DNA from: Erodium maritimum
Lineage: Eukaryota; Streptophyta; Magnoliopsida; Geraniales; Geraniaceae
Reading direction: 5' to 3'
DNA length: 64,000 nt
Assembly (NCBI GenBank): GCA_963921825.1
Contig: OY997593.1
Span: forward strand, 44,469,111 to 44,533,110
The position numbers and the translations under genes were made by a program. Shown piece by piece: positions 24,101 through 34,052 of the stretch. Below the pieces are notes generated by a model. That model was not told the origin of the DNA and made no database searches. It worked only from the letters and a program-made list of their open reading frames with translations. Position 1 is the stretch's first letter. Each line of letters starts with the position of its first letter.

Positions 24101-24175
24101 GTCATCGGTTGACTTATCCGGCCGAAATTCAAACTTGTCTAGAAATCACCGGTTCGACCGGGGGCGGTTCTTACA
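21154..24175 (-). repeat. 5' LTR of the chromovirus (3022 bp)
   Basis: Starts TGTCACGCCCCAAATCC and ends GGGGGCGGTTCTTACA on +. It has an extra ~698 bases (about 21646-22343) relative to the other LTR. That segment holds short direct repeats with GCAGGGTCCAATAATCAATG (21950-22030) and paired ACCCCACACC...GGTGTAGGTACC units (22045-22160). Confidence 0.93.
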
Positions 24176-25422
24176 ATCCGGGTCCACCTCAACACAGCCA
24201 GACACCAAACTACTACGGGTACACTGATTACCTATCATGGCAACAACACGTGCCCAGCAACAGCGACACCCACATGTCGTTGCAATCATCCTCTGCAGAT
24301 CCTTCCCAACCACAATTGGAGCGTGCGAAAAATTCGAGGAAAAAATGGCCCATCGAGGCGAAGGAACACCTCATAAGGAAATGGTTCCAGACGTCAAAAG
24401 ACCCGATTAGGGGCAACTCCCAACTAGGTAACACATTCTGGTGCACAGTGGCGAAGCGCTACAACAAAGGAGGAGTTCACCCGCATTTCGAGTGGCAAGC
24501 GGTGAAGAACCATTGGAACGTCAATAAGACGCGCGTCAAGAGGTTCCTCGGTCTTCTAAAACTGACGAAGGCCGAGTACCATAGCGGCTGGAACGAAGAT
24601 GATTACATGAGGGTGGCAAAGGAGATGTGGCGCAAAATACCCCCGGAGCAAAGGCATAGGGTGACCCAAAAAATTTCGAGCTCGATCATTGGGTTAAGTT
24701 TCTTGAAAACGAGGACAAGTTCACCGCCGAGGAAGGCACCATAGCTACTGTACGCCGACAAAGGTTTGATGAGGTTGGGAATTACAGCTCAACCCCACCT
24801 ACTAGTGTCGGTGAAGATTGCACGCCTCTCGATGGTGACTCCCAACAAGATTTTCCTTATTTCGATCCGACGGAGGGAGGTTCTCAAGAAATACCCCCTT
24901 CGCATACGACAGAAGGAGGTTGATCGGAAGGTCATCCATCTCATACGAACGATGGAGGTTCTTCTCGAAGACCCCCCCCCCCCCCCCCTGAAAGATCGTT
25001 GGGCAAGAAGGCTTTGAAGAGAAAGGGGCAGGTCCTCACCGACCAAATGTCTGCCTTGTTGGACATTCAACGAGCAAAAGCCGAGATGGCACAAGTAAGC
25101 CTAGAAAGGGGCCGTCAATATTGTGACCGACAAGTGCAATGGCAAAAACTATACAAAAAGTACGAGGCCTTTCAGGATAAGTATGTCTCTGACTACAACG
25201 AAGACCGGGCGACCTGACACGCTATGATGATGTCCCGAGTGTGGGCACGAATGGAAGATCTTGAGGCAGAAATGAAATGTCTTCGCCAAGACGTACAACC
25301 ATGAGACGGACATGGATATATGCTTCAACTTGTATTTTGTTGGGTTTGTATTAAAAGGGGATGAATAAAAGTTTAAGTTCATTTTTATGTGAGTTTAAAT
25401 TATTTATAAGTAATTTATTTTA

Positions 25423-27163
25423 GGGAAAATTTCATTTTACCACCCTGGCAAACATTTAATTTCAGTTTGATACCCTGGCATAAATTTTTATCAGTTTCAT
25501 ACCCTAACCAAACTTTTAATTTCACTTTCATACCCAACCGGGTAAAATGTCCAAAATACCCTTAACTATTACTCAAATTTTCAAACTCATGTCATTGGTT
25601 CAGAATTTGAAAATAAGTGAAATGACAATAATACCCTTCATTATTAGGGTGTTAGAATGAAATTTTCACTACTTTTAAAATAAAATCAGTTTTTTTATAA
25701 ATTCAATTTTTATTTAAGAAAATTATTTTTTATTTTAAAAAATTCAATTTTTATTTAAAAATTAATATAAAAATTATTTTTTTAAAAAAATAATCACCTT
25801 TTGATTCACTTTTTTTAAATTAATATAAAAAGTAATATATATTTTTCCCTTTTTGTAATTCACTTTTTTAAAACTTTTTTTATTTAATTCATATTTTATT
25901 TAATTCGTTTTTTCAATTTATTACTGTTCTTCTTCAAGTGCAGCAGAACCCTATAGAGGCCTGTGATTTCAGGGATAGGAGTCCGATGAGGCCAGCAGCA
26001 ACTCGCCGTCGTGCACGGATTCGACGTGTGGCTGGTAAACACCGACCCCGTCGCACTCGACCGAGCCTCCACCGACTCCAAAGGCCTCCTCTCTCAGGTT
26101 CATCAAAGCTTCGATCTAGATCTCGTTTCTGTGAAATCCACCGGAATCGACTTCGAGGGCTCGATTTCGATCTCGCCGCCGCTGCCCCGCCGCTTGTCTT
26201 CTCCGGTGACCTCGTTTCTCCGCCACGAACTAAGCCACCAACACAGATCTGGCCGATGAGCACGCTTCTCAGGGAAACAGATCTGTCTCCTATGTTGTAC
26301 AAATTGACGAGCTCGACGGCGGTTCTTCCCGAGCACTCTTCTCGCGCGTGATGGCTGGGAAAACACCAAGGAGGCACCGGTGGGGATGGCGGAGCGATTG
26401 GCCGAGAGGAAGTGGGACGGCGAGGTGTACGCGGAGATCCGGAGAGTATATACCCAGAATTGTGTCTTGTGTTGGGTTTGGAGACCAAAACGATTGCATC
26501 CCCAAGGCTTGAATTAGGATAAGTATTCAAATGCATCGAATAAGTTGGAATCTATGAATGGAGGTGTGGATTTGTATTTTCTGCAAATGGAAATTGCGAT
26601 CTATGACTGGAGATGTGGAGATGTTGATTTGTATTTTCTGCAAATGGAAGATGAGGAGGAGAGAGAGAGAGAGGAAGATGGGGATGAGAGAGAAAACATG
26701 GGTAGAAAATGAAAAAAAATGAAAAAATGAAAGAAAAAACAAATATAATAAAATTTATTTTTATGTATTTAAAAAAAATGATTTTTATATATTTTTTGAA
26801 TTAAAATCTGAATTTTTGAAAATAAAATAATTTTCATACAAAAAAACTGATTTTTATGTATTTTTAAATTAAAATCAGAATTTTTGAAAATAAAAACTGA
26901 TTTTATTTTGAAAATTGTGAAATTTTCATTTTAACACCCTAATAATGAAGGGTATTATTGTCATTTCACTTATTTTCAAATTCTGAACCAATGGCATGAG
27001 TTTGAAAATTTGAGTAATAGTTAGGGGTATTTTGGACATTTTACCCGGCTGGGTATGAAAGTGAAATTAAAAGTTTGGTTAGGGTATGAAACTGATAAAA
27101 ATTTATGCCAGGGTATCAAACTGAAATTAAATGTTTGCCAGGGTGGTAAAATGAAATTTTCCC
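25423..27163. mobile_element. Non-autonomous Mutator-like element C (gene-fragment carrier)
   Basis: Begins GGGAAAATTTCATTTTACCA and ends with its inverse, with a perfect 9-bp duplication TTTATTTTA (25414-25422 and 27164-27172). Inverted arms are about 240-260 bases (25423-25680; 26925-27163) and are clearly related to those of element B at 7607-9421. The subterminal purine-rich stretch near 26650-26740 matches 8880-8960 of element B, but the GC-rich interior is different. No transposase. Inserted in the 3' part of the Harbinger element. Confidence 0.92.
25930..26520 (+). pseudogene. Captured gene-like segment in Mutator-like element C
   Basis: GC-rich, codon-like interior between AT-rich arms. 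Overlapping frames are open on both strands, including HGFDVWLVNTDPVALDRAST (about 26013) and EAPVGMAERLAERKWDGEVY (about 26370) on +. No single frame runs through, and I recognise no family with confidence. The simplest reading is one or more host exon fragments picked up by the element, now shifted out of frame. Orientation is uncertain; + is chosen because the most protein-like stretches are on it. Confidence 0.35.
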
Positions 27164-27431
27164 TTTATTTTATTATTAATTTTTTTAATATTAATTTCAA
27201 TTTTATATAACGTTTAATATTTGAATAAAACATTTAATTAAATCAAAATATGAATTCAGCATACAGTCAGCATCCAATCAATATTCACTCACAATACGAT
27301 TTGATATTCCGATTTGTATTACTCTGAAACATAGTTTATTTTAAGAATTGCAAACCTTAAAAATATATAGCTGACATACGGTTTGATCATTTGATTTGTT
27401 GATACGGTTTGATTCACTGTACATACTCTTA

Positions 27432-29170
27432 TGAACATTTATGTTCGAAGAGGACATATGACATATCGCGTGCTTTTGGAGAACATGGCGTTATAAATAA
27501 ACGAACCGAACAATGTGGCATACACCAAATCCACATGATAGAGCCTTGAAATCTTGCGGTGTCCCTTAAATGACTTGGATCGACCCTTAAATTCAACAAA
27601 TGTTCCTCTTTCCCAAATACACGCCAAGGAACCAAATGACCAAAATGAAACACCCACAAGACAAGGTGGCACGTGGTGGGAAGGCCAACTGGCCTGTAAC
27701 CTTGGATGGATCTATGTTCTAAGGCATAACAATAATTGTTTAAACAAATTACAGTGAAGCACTCCACCTGCATGATTTGAATCCATACACGAACATGGTA
27801 TTGGTGTATACGACCACATGTCAAGATTTGTTAACCACCTCAATTTAGCTAATGGTCTCTACTCTCTAGATGTATATATTGCATCTTTGACGGGTAGATT
27901 TTTCTTTTATTCTATTCTATGTTATATGGTTAAACAAATAAATTCAAAATCTAGTGAGGAGTTATTAGTATTTCTACTTTTTGTTACATGCATGTGTTCG
28001 TGTATGAATTACGCGTCAATCTCGCCACACCATGGATTTGCACAAAATGATGTTCCATCTTCTTTTATTTTTCATGAAACATACGATAGGGATAGTTTAT
28101 ATGGACTTGACTTTATCAATCACGCAAAAAAATCAAGTTTTTGACCTAAATGATTTTTTCAATCGTAGAGAGGCAATGTTTATGAACCAAAGAAATAATG
28201 GAAACATAAAGCCCATACATTATAGGAATAAACATACGTAAAACCGGTCACTCGAATCAAAATGTTGTCTCTAAGATATAGTTGGAATAACGGTCTGGAC
28301 CACAGATATAATTTATGGAGACTAACGACACGGGCCAGTGATGGTGCACAACTCGATTGGATATTTCCCTTATAAAACCAGCGAACGTCCTCCTCCTTCG
28401 GATAATCGGAAAAGGGCCCCAAAAAAGTATAAGTGTTGGCTCCCGATAAGATCGTGGAGTATCGTGCTAGTACTTGGTGGACCCATCGTCACCTTGTGGT
28501 TGATGAGAAGGTGGTACATACGAACCCCTCACTGACCCCCGGGCAACTTATTGTATGAGGCGAGGGTACGTACCACCCCTCGCCGGTATCCATGATCCCC
28601 ACGTTGGTATCTTTATCGCCCCATCGGATTCGACAGACTCCGATAGTCCTCCTTGCGGCAGCTAGTCGATCCGGATCCATAACATTGGGGTCATAGCCCC
28701 CGACCACCCTACCCACGGATCCACAATCACTGGATACCAGGGGCGCACCACAACATGGTCACACTGGATACGCGAACCATGAACGTTGCCACTGCCATAA
28801 GAACAGGGACCCAAGTAGAGCATAGAGTCCATTGTCCGCTAAGACATGAGACGCATGGGCAGCTAAGGTTGGGAGAGTTGTCGACCCTTTTCTTATTTTG
28901 TATTGTGTGTTATTTTAACCTAATACCTATTTAAGAACGTGTATAGTGGGGAAAATGTGGCACATCAGGGAGGACATAGTGGTAACACCGGCGTAGTAGA
29001 AGAGGTGACACGCAACAGACTACGCAGTAGTTTGTCTAGTTCCGCAGCGCCGAGTTCCATTAACTTCACACTCGAAGAATTAACCCTCAGAATGGCACGG
29101 CAAGTATACCGGTCGTCAAGTAGTATTCGGGGTTTAAGTCCGAAATATCGTACCCAAGGGAGCAATTAGA
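27432..29170. other. Unassigned sequence, no supported gene
   Basis: Mixed AT-rich (27830-28330) and GC-richer (28340-28880) DNA flanking the Harbinger element. Several short ORFs exist (for example 27429-27824 on -, 27818-28144 on +, 28489-28716 on -), but none shows a domain or a consistent coding pattern. The GC-richer part reads like a decayed coding region with several stops (TWWTHRHLVVDEKVVHTN near 28465). I could not place it in a family. Confidence 0.35.
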
Positions 29171-31009
29171 CAAGCAATTTAGTTAATTAATTCGATGGTC
29201 AAGCTATTCCTATAACGATGATTGGTTTTGGTTTGTAAAATGTAATTTCATACAAGTAATGAGAAGCAATGTGAATGATCCAAAAATAAACACAAAGTCA
29301 CAAGTGATTTGAATAACAGAGCTAGAAGGTGATCTAGGACATTAACGGGGTTCGAATGTGATGAATGACTTAACGGGATTCGGTATACATTTGCAACTAA
29401 TACTATTCTAAAGGCAACGGGAATTCTCTCAATGTAGTCCTAACCATCTCTCGATCGTATTAGGACCCTAACATACACAGTCCACCTAATTATCTCTAAT
29501 CTAGGTGTAGAGCGGTATATAGCATTACACTCTATGAATTTCTCTAACTTTCGGGTTTTACTCCTATAGTTATTGTACTCGTGTCAGTCTTACCGTGTTC
29601 TGGCTTAGATTAAAACTCGAGCTATCTAATTCCAATTTCCTCCTATTAGACTCATTTCTCAATTGTTGGTTAACACGATTGAATCAATTATTACGTGATC
29701 AAGGCGACAAAGCATTATGAACGGAATTAGATAAACAATATCCTAATACTAGTTTAACAAATGCATAACCGGAACAAGTTAATTCAGCTCATCACATTCT
29801 TACCCCTAGCCCTAGATTAATGGGATTTTAGTTCATAGCAAAGAGACAAGAACACAAGGAATTGATAAAAACCAAGACACTCATATGAATCCAATGAAGT
29901 AATACAATTGTAAAGTTTAATCAAAACCTACGAAACCTTCGATGATGAGTTCTTCTCTCTTTTGATCTTCAAGTCCTCTCCTCCAAATGTTCTCCAAGTT
30001 CTCCCAAACGTGCTTTTCCTTCTCAATTTCGTGATCCCCTTAAATCTGACCTAAATTCTCTTTTATATGACGGGTTAACTCCGACTAAAAATAGGAAATG
30101 CAGCTGGAAATCGCGTTTTTGACGCTTGCACGCCGCGCAAGTTTCTGGTGCATCTTAAGTTGCACCAGTAAAATTGTAAAGACCTGAGTTTTAATAGCTC
30201 AAATTATTGTTGGAACTCGAGGATTGGAGAACGAGTTGAATTTTGGATCGGATTCAAAAAAAAAGAAAAAGAAGGAAAAGAAGGTAGGCCTGGACCAGGC
30301 CTGACTTAGACTTGGGCCGAGCCAGAGCAGGCCCAGCGTGCCAAGCCCACTCGCCAGGCCCGTTACGCTACCTAACCCTAACAAGACGCCTCAGCTTCCC
30401 ATTTTTCACGCACACGTCCCGAGGACGTCTTCTCCTTCCTCTCGAATTCCTCCCGTCCCTTCTCTCTCCCTTTCTCGAACCAGAACCGCCGCCGCTGTCG
30501 TCCCTCCGACCTCCCACCACCGTCTCACCCTTTTTCCTCCACCCTCGTCTATTCCTCACCACCAGAAACCACCGCTTGTCTCTTCTCTCCCTTGTCCTCG
30601 CTGATTCGAAGAGAAACGCCGCCGCTCCTTTTCGATTCGAAGCTTATCTCACCGGAACCGAGCAAATCTGTGACGGTGAGTCACTTTCACGACCTGCTTT
30701 GTCTTTCCCATCCATCCTTTCACCAGAAATCCACTCGCACGCGAGCCGTGGTGGTCAGGATTGACTGGAGAAGCTTCGTCGGAACCCTCGTGTTTCAGAT
30801 CTGAAGTTTCGCGCCGGCGAAGCTCTCTCGCTGTCAATCTGGACGGAAAGGTTCAGGAATACACACCATCGACTTCCCCTCATCATTCCGAGTCTCTAGC
30901 CCCCCTCGCCGCCGACGAGAGCTCACTCCGACCTTCCCCGCCGCCGTTTGTCGCCTGAACGAAGCCAGAACCCTCGCCGGCGTTACTCTCGGGCTAGACA
31001 GACTCGAGT

Positions 31010-31225
31010 CAGGCTCATTCTTGGGCCAGAACCGAGTTGCGGACGGGCTCAGACCTTGACTCGGGTTGGGCCTCGGGCTTGGACTGGTTTGGGCCTCGGG
31101 CCTGAACTGGATCTGGGTTCGAGTCTGGACTCGGGTTTGGGTCCGGGTCTAGGTCGGACTCGGGTCAGGTCTTGGTCGGATTCGGGTCCGGGTTTCGGAG
31201 TCGGGTCGGATCCGGGTCAGGACAG
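31010..31225 (+). repeat. G-rich TCGGGT-type repeat in solo LTR
   Basis: Irregular repetition of TCGGGT/TCTGGGT with many GGG runs (for example CTCGGGTTTGGGTCCGGGTC). Closely spaced GGG runs could form G-quadruplexes in the DNA or RNA sense strand. A comparable motif recurs in the retroposon at about 62275-62410. Confidence 0.6.
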
Positions 31226-31959
31226 TTAATTAAATTAATTAATTAGTTAATTGGATTAAAAATCAGATAAATTCAAGGACAAATTGGACAAATTAAGGAC
31301 TTACCTGATAATAAAATTAGAGGACTGCTACGGACTGGACCGAGACTAATGACCGTCCCTTTTTGTGTTAAAACCAGGCTTTTACCCCGAGCACGGAGAA
31401 GACCGGAGTAGGCACGGACGTCAGCAGCTAGGCGACCCAGATAGAGACCGAGAGGTAGGGAGTTACCTCGAAACCCCACTTTATTACGGATGTACTATAA
31501 CGCATATAGGGAAACTTGATAACCGGTTAAAGAACTAGTACACATATAGGATGTGAATAACTAGCTAGATATATAAACTGCGAACATTTACGATTATTGT
31601 CTTGGGAATTGCCGTGCAGGTATAATCGGGCCATGTCGTGCCTGTAGGTTTGTTTTCTGAGTGTATCTGCTTGTGTATTATGTGTTGTTTGAACGGTTAA
31701 TAAATAACGAACATGAAAACGAGTAGAGTTGAACTTGGTGATGCATATTAGTGATTGAGTGGCTTTTTTCCCGTTTATCTGATATGTTGAACTGGGGATG
31801 TTGGGGATTGAATACCGGTTAAGCCGGTGGGGTTACCACGTTGAGTGAGGTGACGGTAAGTGATGGTAAGTGCATGTTGGTTGTGTGAGTTGTTGAGAAT
31901 GTGATTGTGATTATGATTGGGATTGTGATTGTGATTGTTTGGATGATACCTGGATGAGT

Positions 31960-32290
31960 TGTGCCCGAGAGGGTGTCGTACCTTCCGGTGCGCGGTCGGT
32001 AAAGTGTGAAAGATGTACTTCCATCAGGTGTATCGTACCTTCAGGCACGCAATCGGTAAAGTGTTGTGTTTGTGGTACTGTGGTTACATGAGAAAGGTGG
32101 TTTCCCTACCTTCCGACATTGAGTCGGTAAAACGCTGTGACCCGCGAAGAGGTGGTTTCCCTACCTTCCGACTAGCACTCGGTAAAACGCTGTGTTCCGC
32201 GATGAGGTTGTACCGCGAAGAGGTTGGGCCTATGTACCGCGAAGAGGCTGGGCCTGTGTACCGCGATGAGGTCGACCGCCTCTCCCGACT
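31960..32290. repeat. Degenerate tandem repeats in solo LTR
   Basis: Repeats with CCTACCTTCCGAC...CGGTAAAACGCTGTG (about 60-base period) pass into shorter units TGTACCGCGAAGAGG(C/T)TGGGCC at 32210-32270. These are typical internal repeats of long gypsy LTRs. Confidence 0.7.
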
Positions 32291-33790
32291 TTGTGTTGGG
32301 GAAAGTTGCGTGCGGCTACGCCGGGCCGAGCGGGTTGCTCCCGAGACCGTGCAAGTGTGTGGATTGATTGTGTTGAGATCACTTTGAATTGGAATGAGTG
32401 TTGCTGTGTTGTGGCTATGAGTGTTTTCCTTATTATGAGTTGTGTGTGACTGCTAATGACTTGATTTTGATTGTTTGATGATGAGTTCATGTGTGTGGCT
32501 TCCTTGTAAGCTAAAGCGTCGTCTTTGTGTTTATCCGTGAGTCGGTCGTGAAGGGGTTCTGGACGAGGATTTTTTTTGGGATAGTTTGTGGTAGAGTAAA
32601 GTGAAGGTTGTTTAATTTGGGTTACGTGTTTTCGTTTTTGCCTTCTCATTTTAATTGTTAAAGGTTAGTTTGGAAGCGTACTTGGGTGTCTTACTTGGAT
32701 TGTTCCCTTCGGTTTATGCCTGGTTATAGTTGTTGGTGTCGAGTTAAAGTTGGTGTGGTTGGGTTGTTGAGTGTCAGAGTAAAGGGGTAATGTCTTTTAA
32801 ATGGCTTAAGTATCGTGTCGTGTATCAAATTTTTTAATCACCTTTAATTTGTGGAATAACTTCTGGTAAATCTGTTTTGAGATGGCTTCCTTGGTTCTTC
32901 CCTACTGAGCGTCAAGTTCACCCCTTACCGTGTTTTCTACAGATATTAGCTTTGATTTGGAGTAGAGGGCATCGCGGAGCATGGGGCTAGCGAGGGTCTG
33001 GGTTTATTTTTGTTTTATAATTCTTAGAGACGTACAGTTGTGTTGGCTTTTGTAAATATCTGAGCTTAGGACTCAAGGTTTTGGACTTACTGGTTTATGG
33101 TATTCTCTTGCTTTCAGAATTCAATTGCCTCTATATTACTTTTATGTTATTTTCACTAAGTCACGTCTCGGGTCCGGTCAATACCGGATTTGGGGCGTGA
33201 CAAAAATGTGCGGCGCACAAGTTTCTGGTGCATTTGTCTGGTGCCTCTGTTCAGGATGCACCGGTTCTTTGCGCGGCGTGCAACAAATTGGTGCCCTTTA
33301 CTGGCACTTCTGTTCAACTTCCAATTTTGCTCCGTTTCACTCCCGAATTGCCCCTTTTTGCTCCGTAAACTTAGCGAACCCTGAAACAAGACCAATTACA
33401 CAATATGAGAGTAAAATGCATCATTTTATATTAACTCAGGATTAAAAAGAACATAAATGTGGGCTAATGACATCCAAAATAGATGTATTTTATGTCCACG
33501 TCAGCTGCGTTAGGGGATGACGCAACGAACACTCGGGAACACGTGGCGCTAAGGCTACTTCGGGGAACCATTGTGTTGCTGCCACGTCGCCGCAATGGTT
33601 AGTCAGCTCACTAATGCTCTACTGCCACGTGATTGCAACAACTACCTCGTCCGTCAACCCCCAAAATTCAATTTTCACTCTATAAACACGCCTCTCCAAA
33701 TCTTTTTTTACACCTCTCTTTCACTTTTTTACCATCTTGTACTCCTAAATTTTTTCCTGATAGATTAACCTTGACTAAAAATCCTTGCAG

Positions 33791-34052
33791 ACCACCGGTC
33801 CGGACATCAAACCACGACCCCAAGCCTACCTTAAGGATCATTGAGGCAAGAAAAAACAAGAAGGTCAAGAAATTCAACGAAATCTACCGACGTCGTGTCC
33901 AACAATACCCTCTCGACACGACCGATCGGGAAACATTATATGCAACCTTTGTCAAGTACCACGTGATGTATCGTATTCCAGTCAATAAATTCCATTGGTG
34001 GGATCTCGTCAAAGATCAAGCGAAGTGTTGTCTCTTCATTAAGCTAATTTAG
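33791..34052 (+). CDS. Hypothetical coding remnant, possibly second exon
   Basis: An open frame of about 86 codons preceded by CCTTGCAG, a plausible 3' splice site, and ending in TAG at 34050-34052. About 110 bases upstream is a TATA-like TATAAAC (33681) after a CACGTG core (33624), so the arrangement looks like a small two-exon gene whose first exon has lost its start. The product is basic: KKVKKFNEIYRRRVQQYP and NKFHWWDLVKDQAKC are the notable parts. The layout recalls Harbinger ORF1 genes, but I see no diagnostic motif and do not name a function. It may be a decayed transposon gene. Confidence 0.3.

Larger units (their letters stand above)
11397..24175 (-). mobile_element. Full-length Ty3/gypsy chromovirus (Tekay/Del-like), defective
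   Basis: Complete element on the minus strand: 5' LTR 21154-24175, PBS 21138-21150, leader, gag, zinc knuckles/protease, reverse transcriptase, RNase H, integrase with chromodomain, polypurine tract, 3' LTR 11397-13730. The target duplication ATCCG is at 11392-11396 and 24176-24180. The domain order (RT, RNase H, INT, chromodomain) and the chromodomain-like C-terminus place it with Tekay/Del-type chromoviruses. A solo LTR (14393-15905) splits the integrase gene. Multiple frameshifts, a deletion in RT and a DTG-to-DTR change in the protease make it non-functional. Over the first ~480 bases of the LTRs I count by eye about 10-12 differences, so the insertion is moderately young. Confidence 0.93.
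10997..25304 (+). pseudogene. Harbinger ORF1 (Myb/SANT-like DNA-binding protein), split by gypsy element
   Basis: Exon 1 is 10997-11162 (start MSVSETQRSHESDDE), with a GT...AG intron at 11163-11267. Exon 2 starts at 11268, is cut at 11396 by the gypsy element, and resumes in the same frame at 24181. The central part (about 24330-24560) is the Myb/SANT-like trihelix: KWPIEAKEHLIRKW, FWCTVAKRYNKG, WQAVKNHWNVN. The tail is glutamate- and proline-rich with a C-terminal coiled-coil-like region ending 25304. In Harbinger elements such proteins bind the ends and work with the transposase. Decay is visible: a TAG before the gypsy insertion, a one-base shift near 24665, a TGA near 24920 and a TGA at 25215. 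The stops fit C-to-T change. A run of about 15 C lies near 24972. Confidence 0.75.
10597..27428 (+). mobile_element. Non-autonomous PIF/Harbinger element carrying ORF1 only, heavily nested
   Basis: Left terminus GAGCACGTATAGTG (10597) pairs with right terminus CACTGTACATACTC (ending 27428), matching at 11 of 14 positions, with all three differences transitions. Similarity continues more weakly inwards (ACCGTGTC versus ACCGTATC in inverse). Both ends are flanked by TTA (10594-10596, 27429-27431), the Harbinger target duplication. Subtracting the nested gypsy element (11397-24175) and the Mutator-like element (25423-27163) leaves about 2.3 kb of own sequence. This holds a promoter-like left region, a two-exon ORF1 (10997-25304) and an AT-rich tail. 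No transposase gene is inside, so it would have depended on a transposase made elsewhere. Confidence 0.75.
30175..33202 (+). mobile_element. Solo LTR of a third gypsy (chromovirus-type) family, TSD AAAAT
   Basis: Begins TGTAAAGACCTGAG and ends GGATTTGGGGCGTGACA; flanked by AAAAT (30170-30174 and 33203-33207). Its ends are the inverse of the TGTCACGCCCCAAATCC...TTACA ends of the chromovirus at 11397-24175. It is therefore a related family in the opposite orientation, 3028 bases long. There is no internal region. CT-rich and then G-rich sequence (30380-31225) and a repeat block (31960-32290) fill its 5' two-thirds. ORFs such as 30312-30764 are compositional and show no domain. Confidence 0.9.
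29171..33470 (-). mobile_element. Unclassified LTR-like repeat, split by a solo LTR
   Basis: 29171-30174 and 33203-33470 join across the solo LTR at 30175-33202. The joined sequence contains GCACGCCGCGCAAGTTTCTGG (30129) echoed by CGGCGCACAAGTTTCTGGTG (33212). It is non-coding, of moderate AT content, and reads like the long leader or LTR of a large non-coding retrotransposon derivative. The minus sense is suggested by a transcript-like tail (CTTCATTGGATTCATATGAG in reverse). Ends and target duplication could not be found, so class and borders are uncertain. Confidence 0.35.

Noticed and set aside
27429..27824. 131-codon minus ORF as the C-terminal half of a Harbinger transposase
   Set aside because: Checked for the conserved blocks around the DDE residues; the resemblance (WIW-type segment) is too weak and the residue spacing is wrong.
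28340..28880. Plant mobile domain (MAIN-like) pseudogene
   Set aside because: Some segments recall that family, but several stops and the lack of diagnostic blocks do not support the call.
28931..28950. TTAAGAACGTGTATAGTGG as a second Harbinger left terminus
   Set aside because: Similar to the terminus at 10597, but no matching right end with TTA was found downstream.
30312..30764. 150-codon ORF in the solo LTR as a host gene
   Set aside because: CT/Pro/Ser-rich composition of a gypsy LTR leader; no domain, and it lies entirely within LTR borders with a target duplication.
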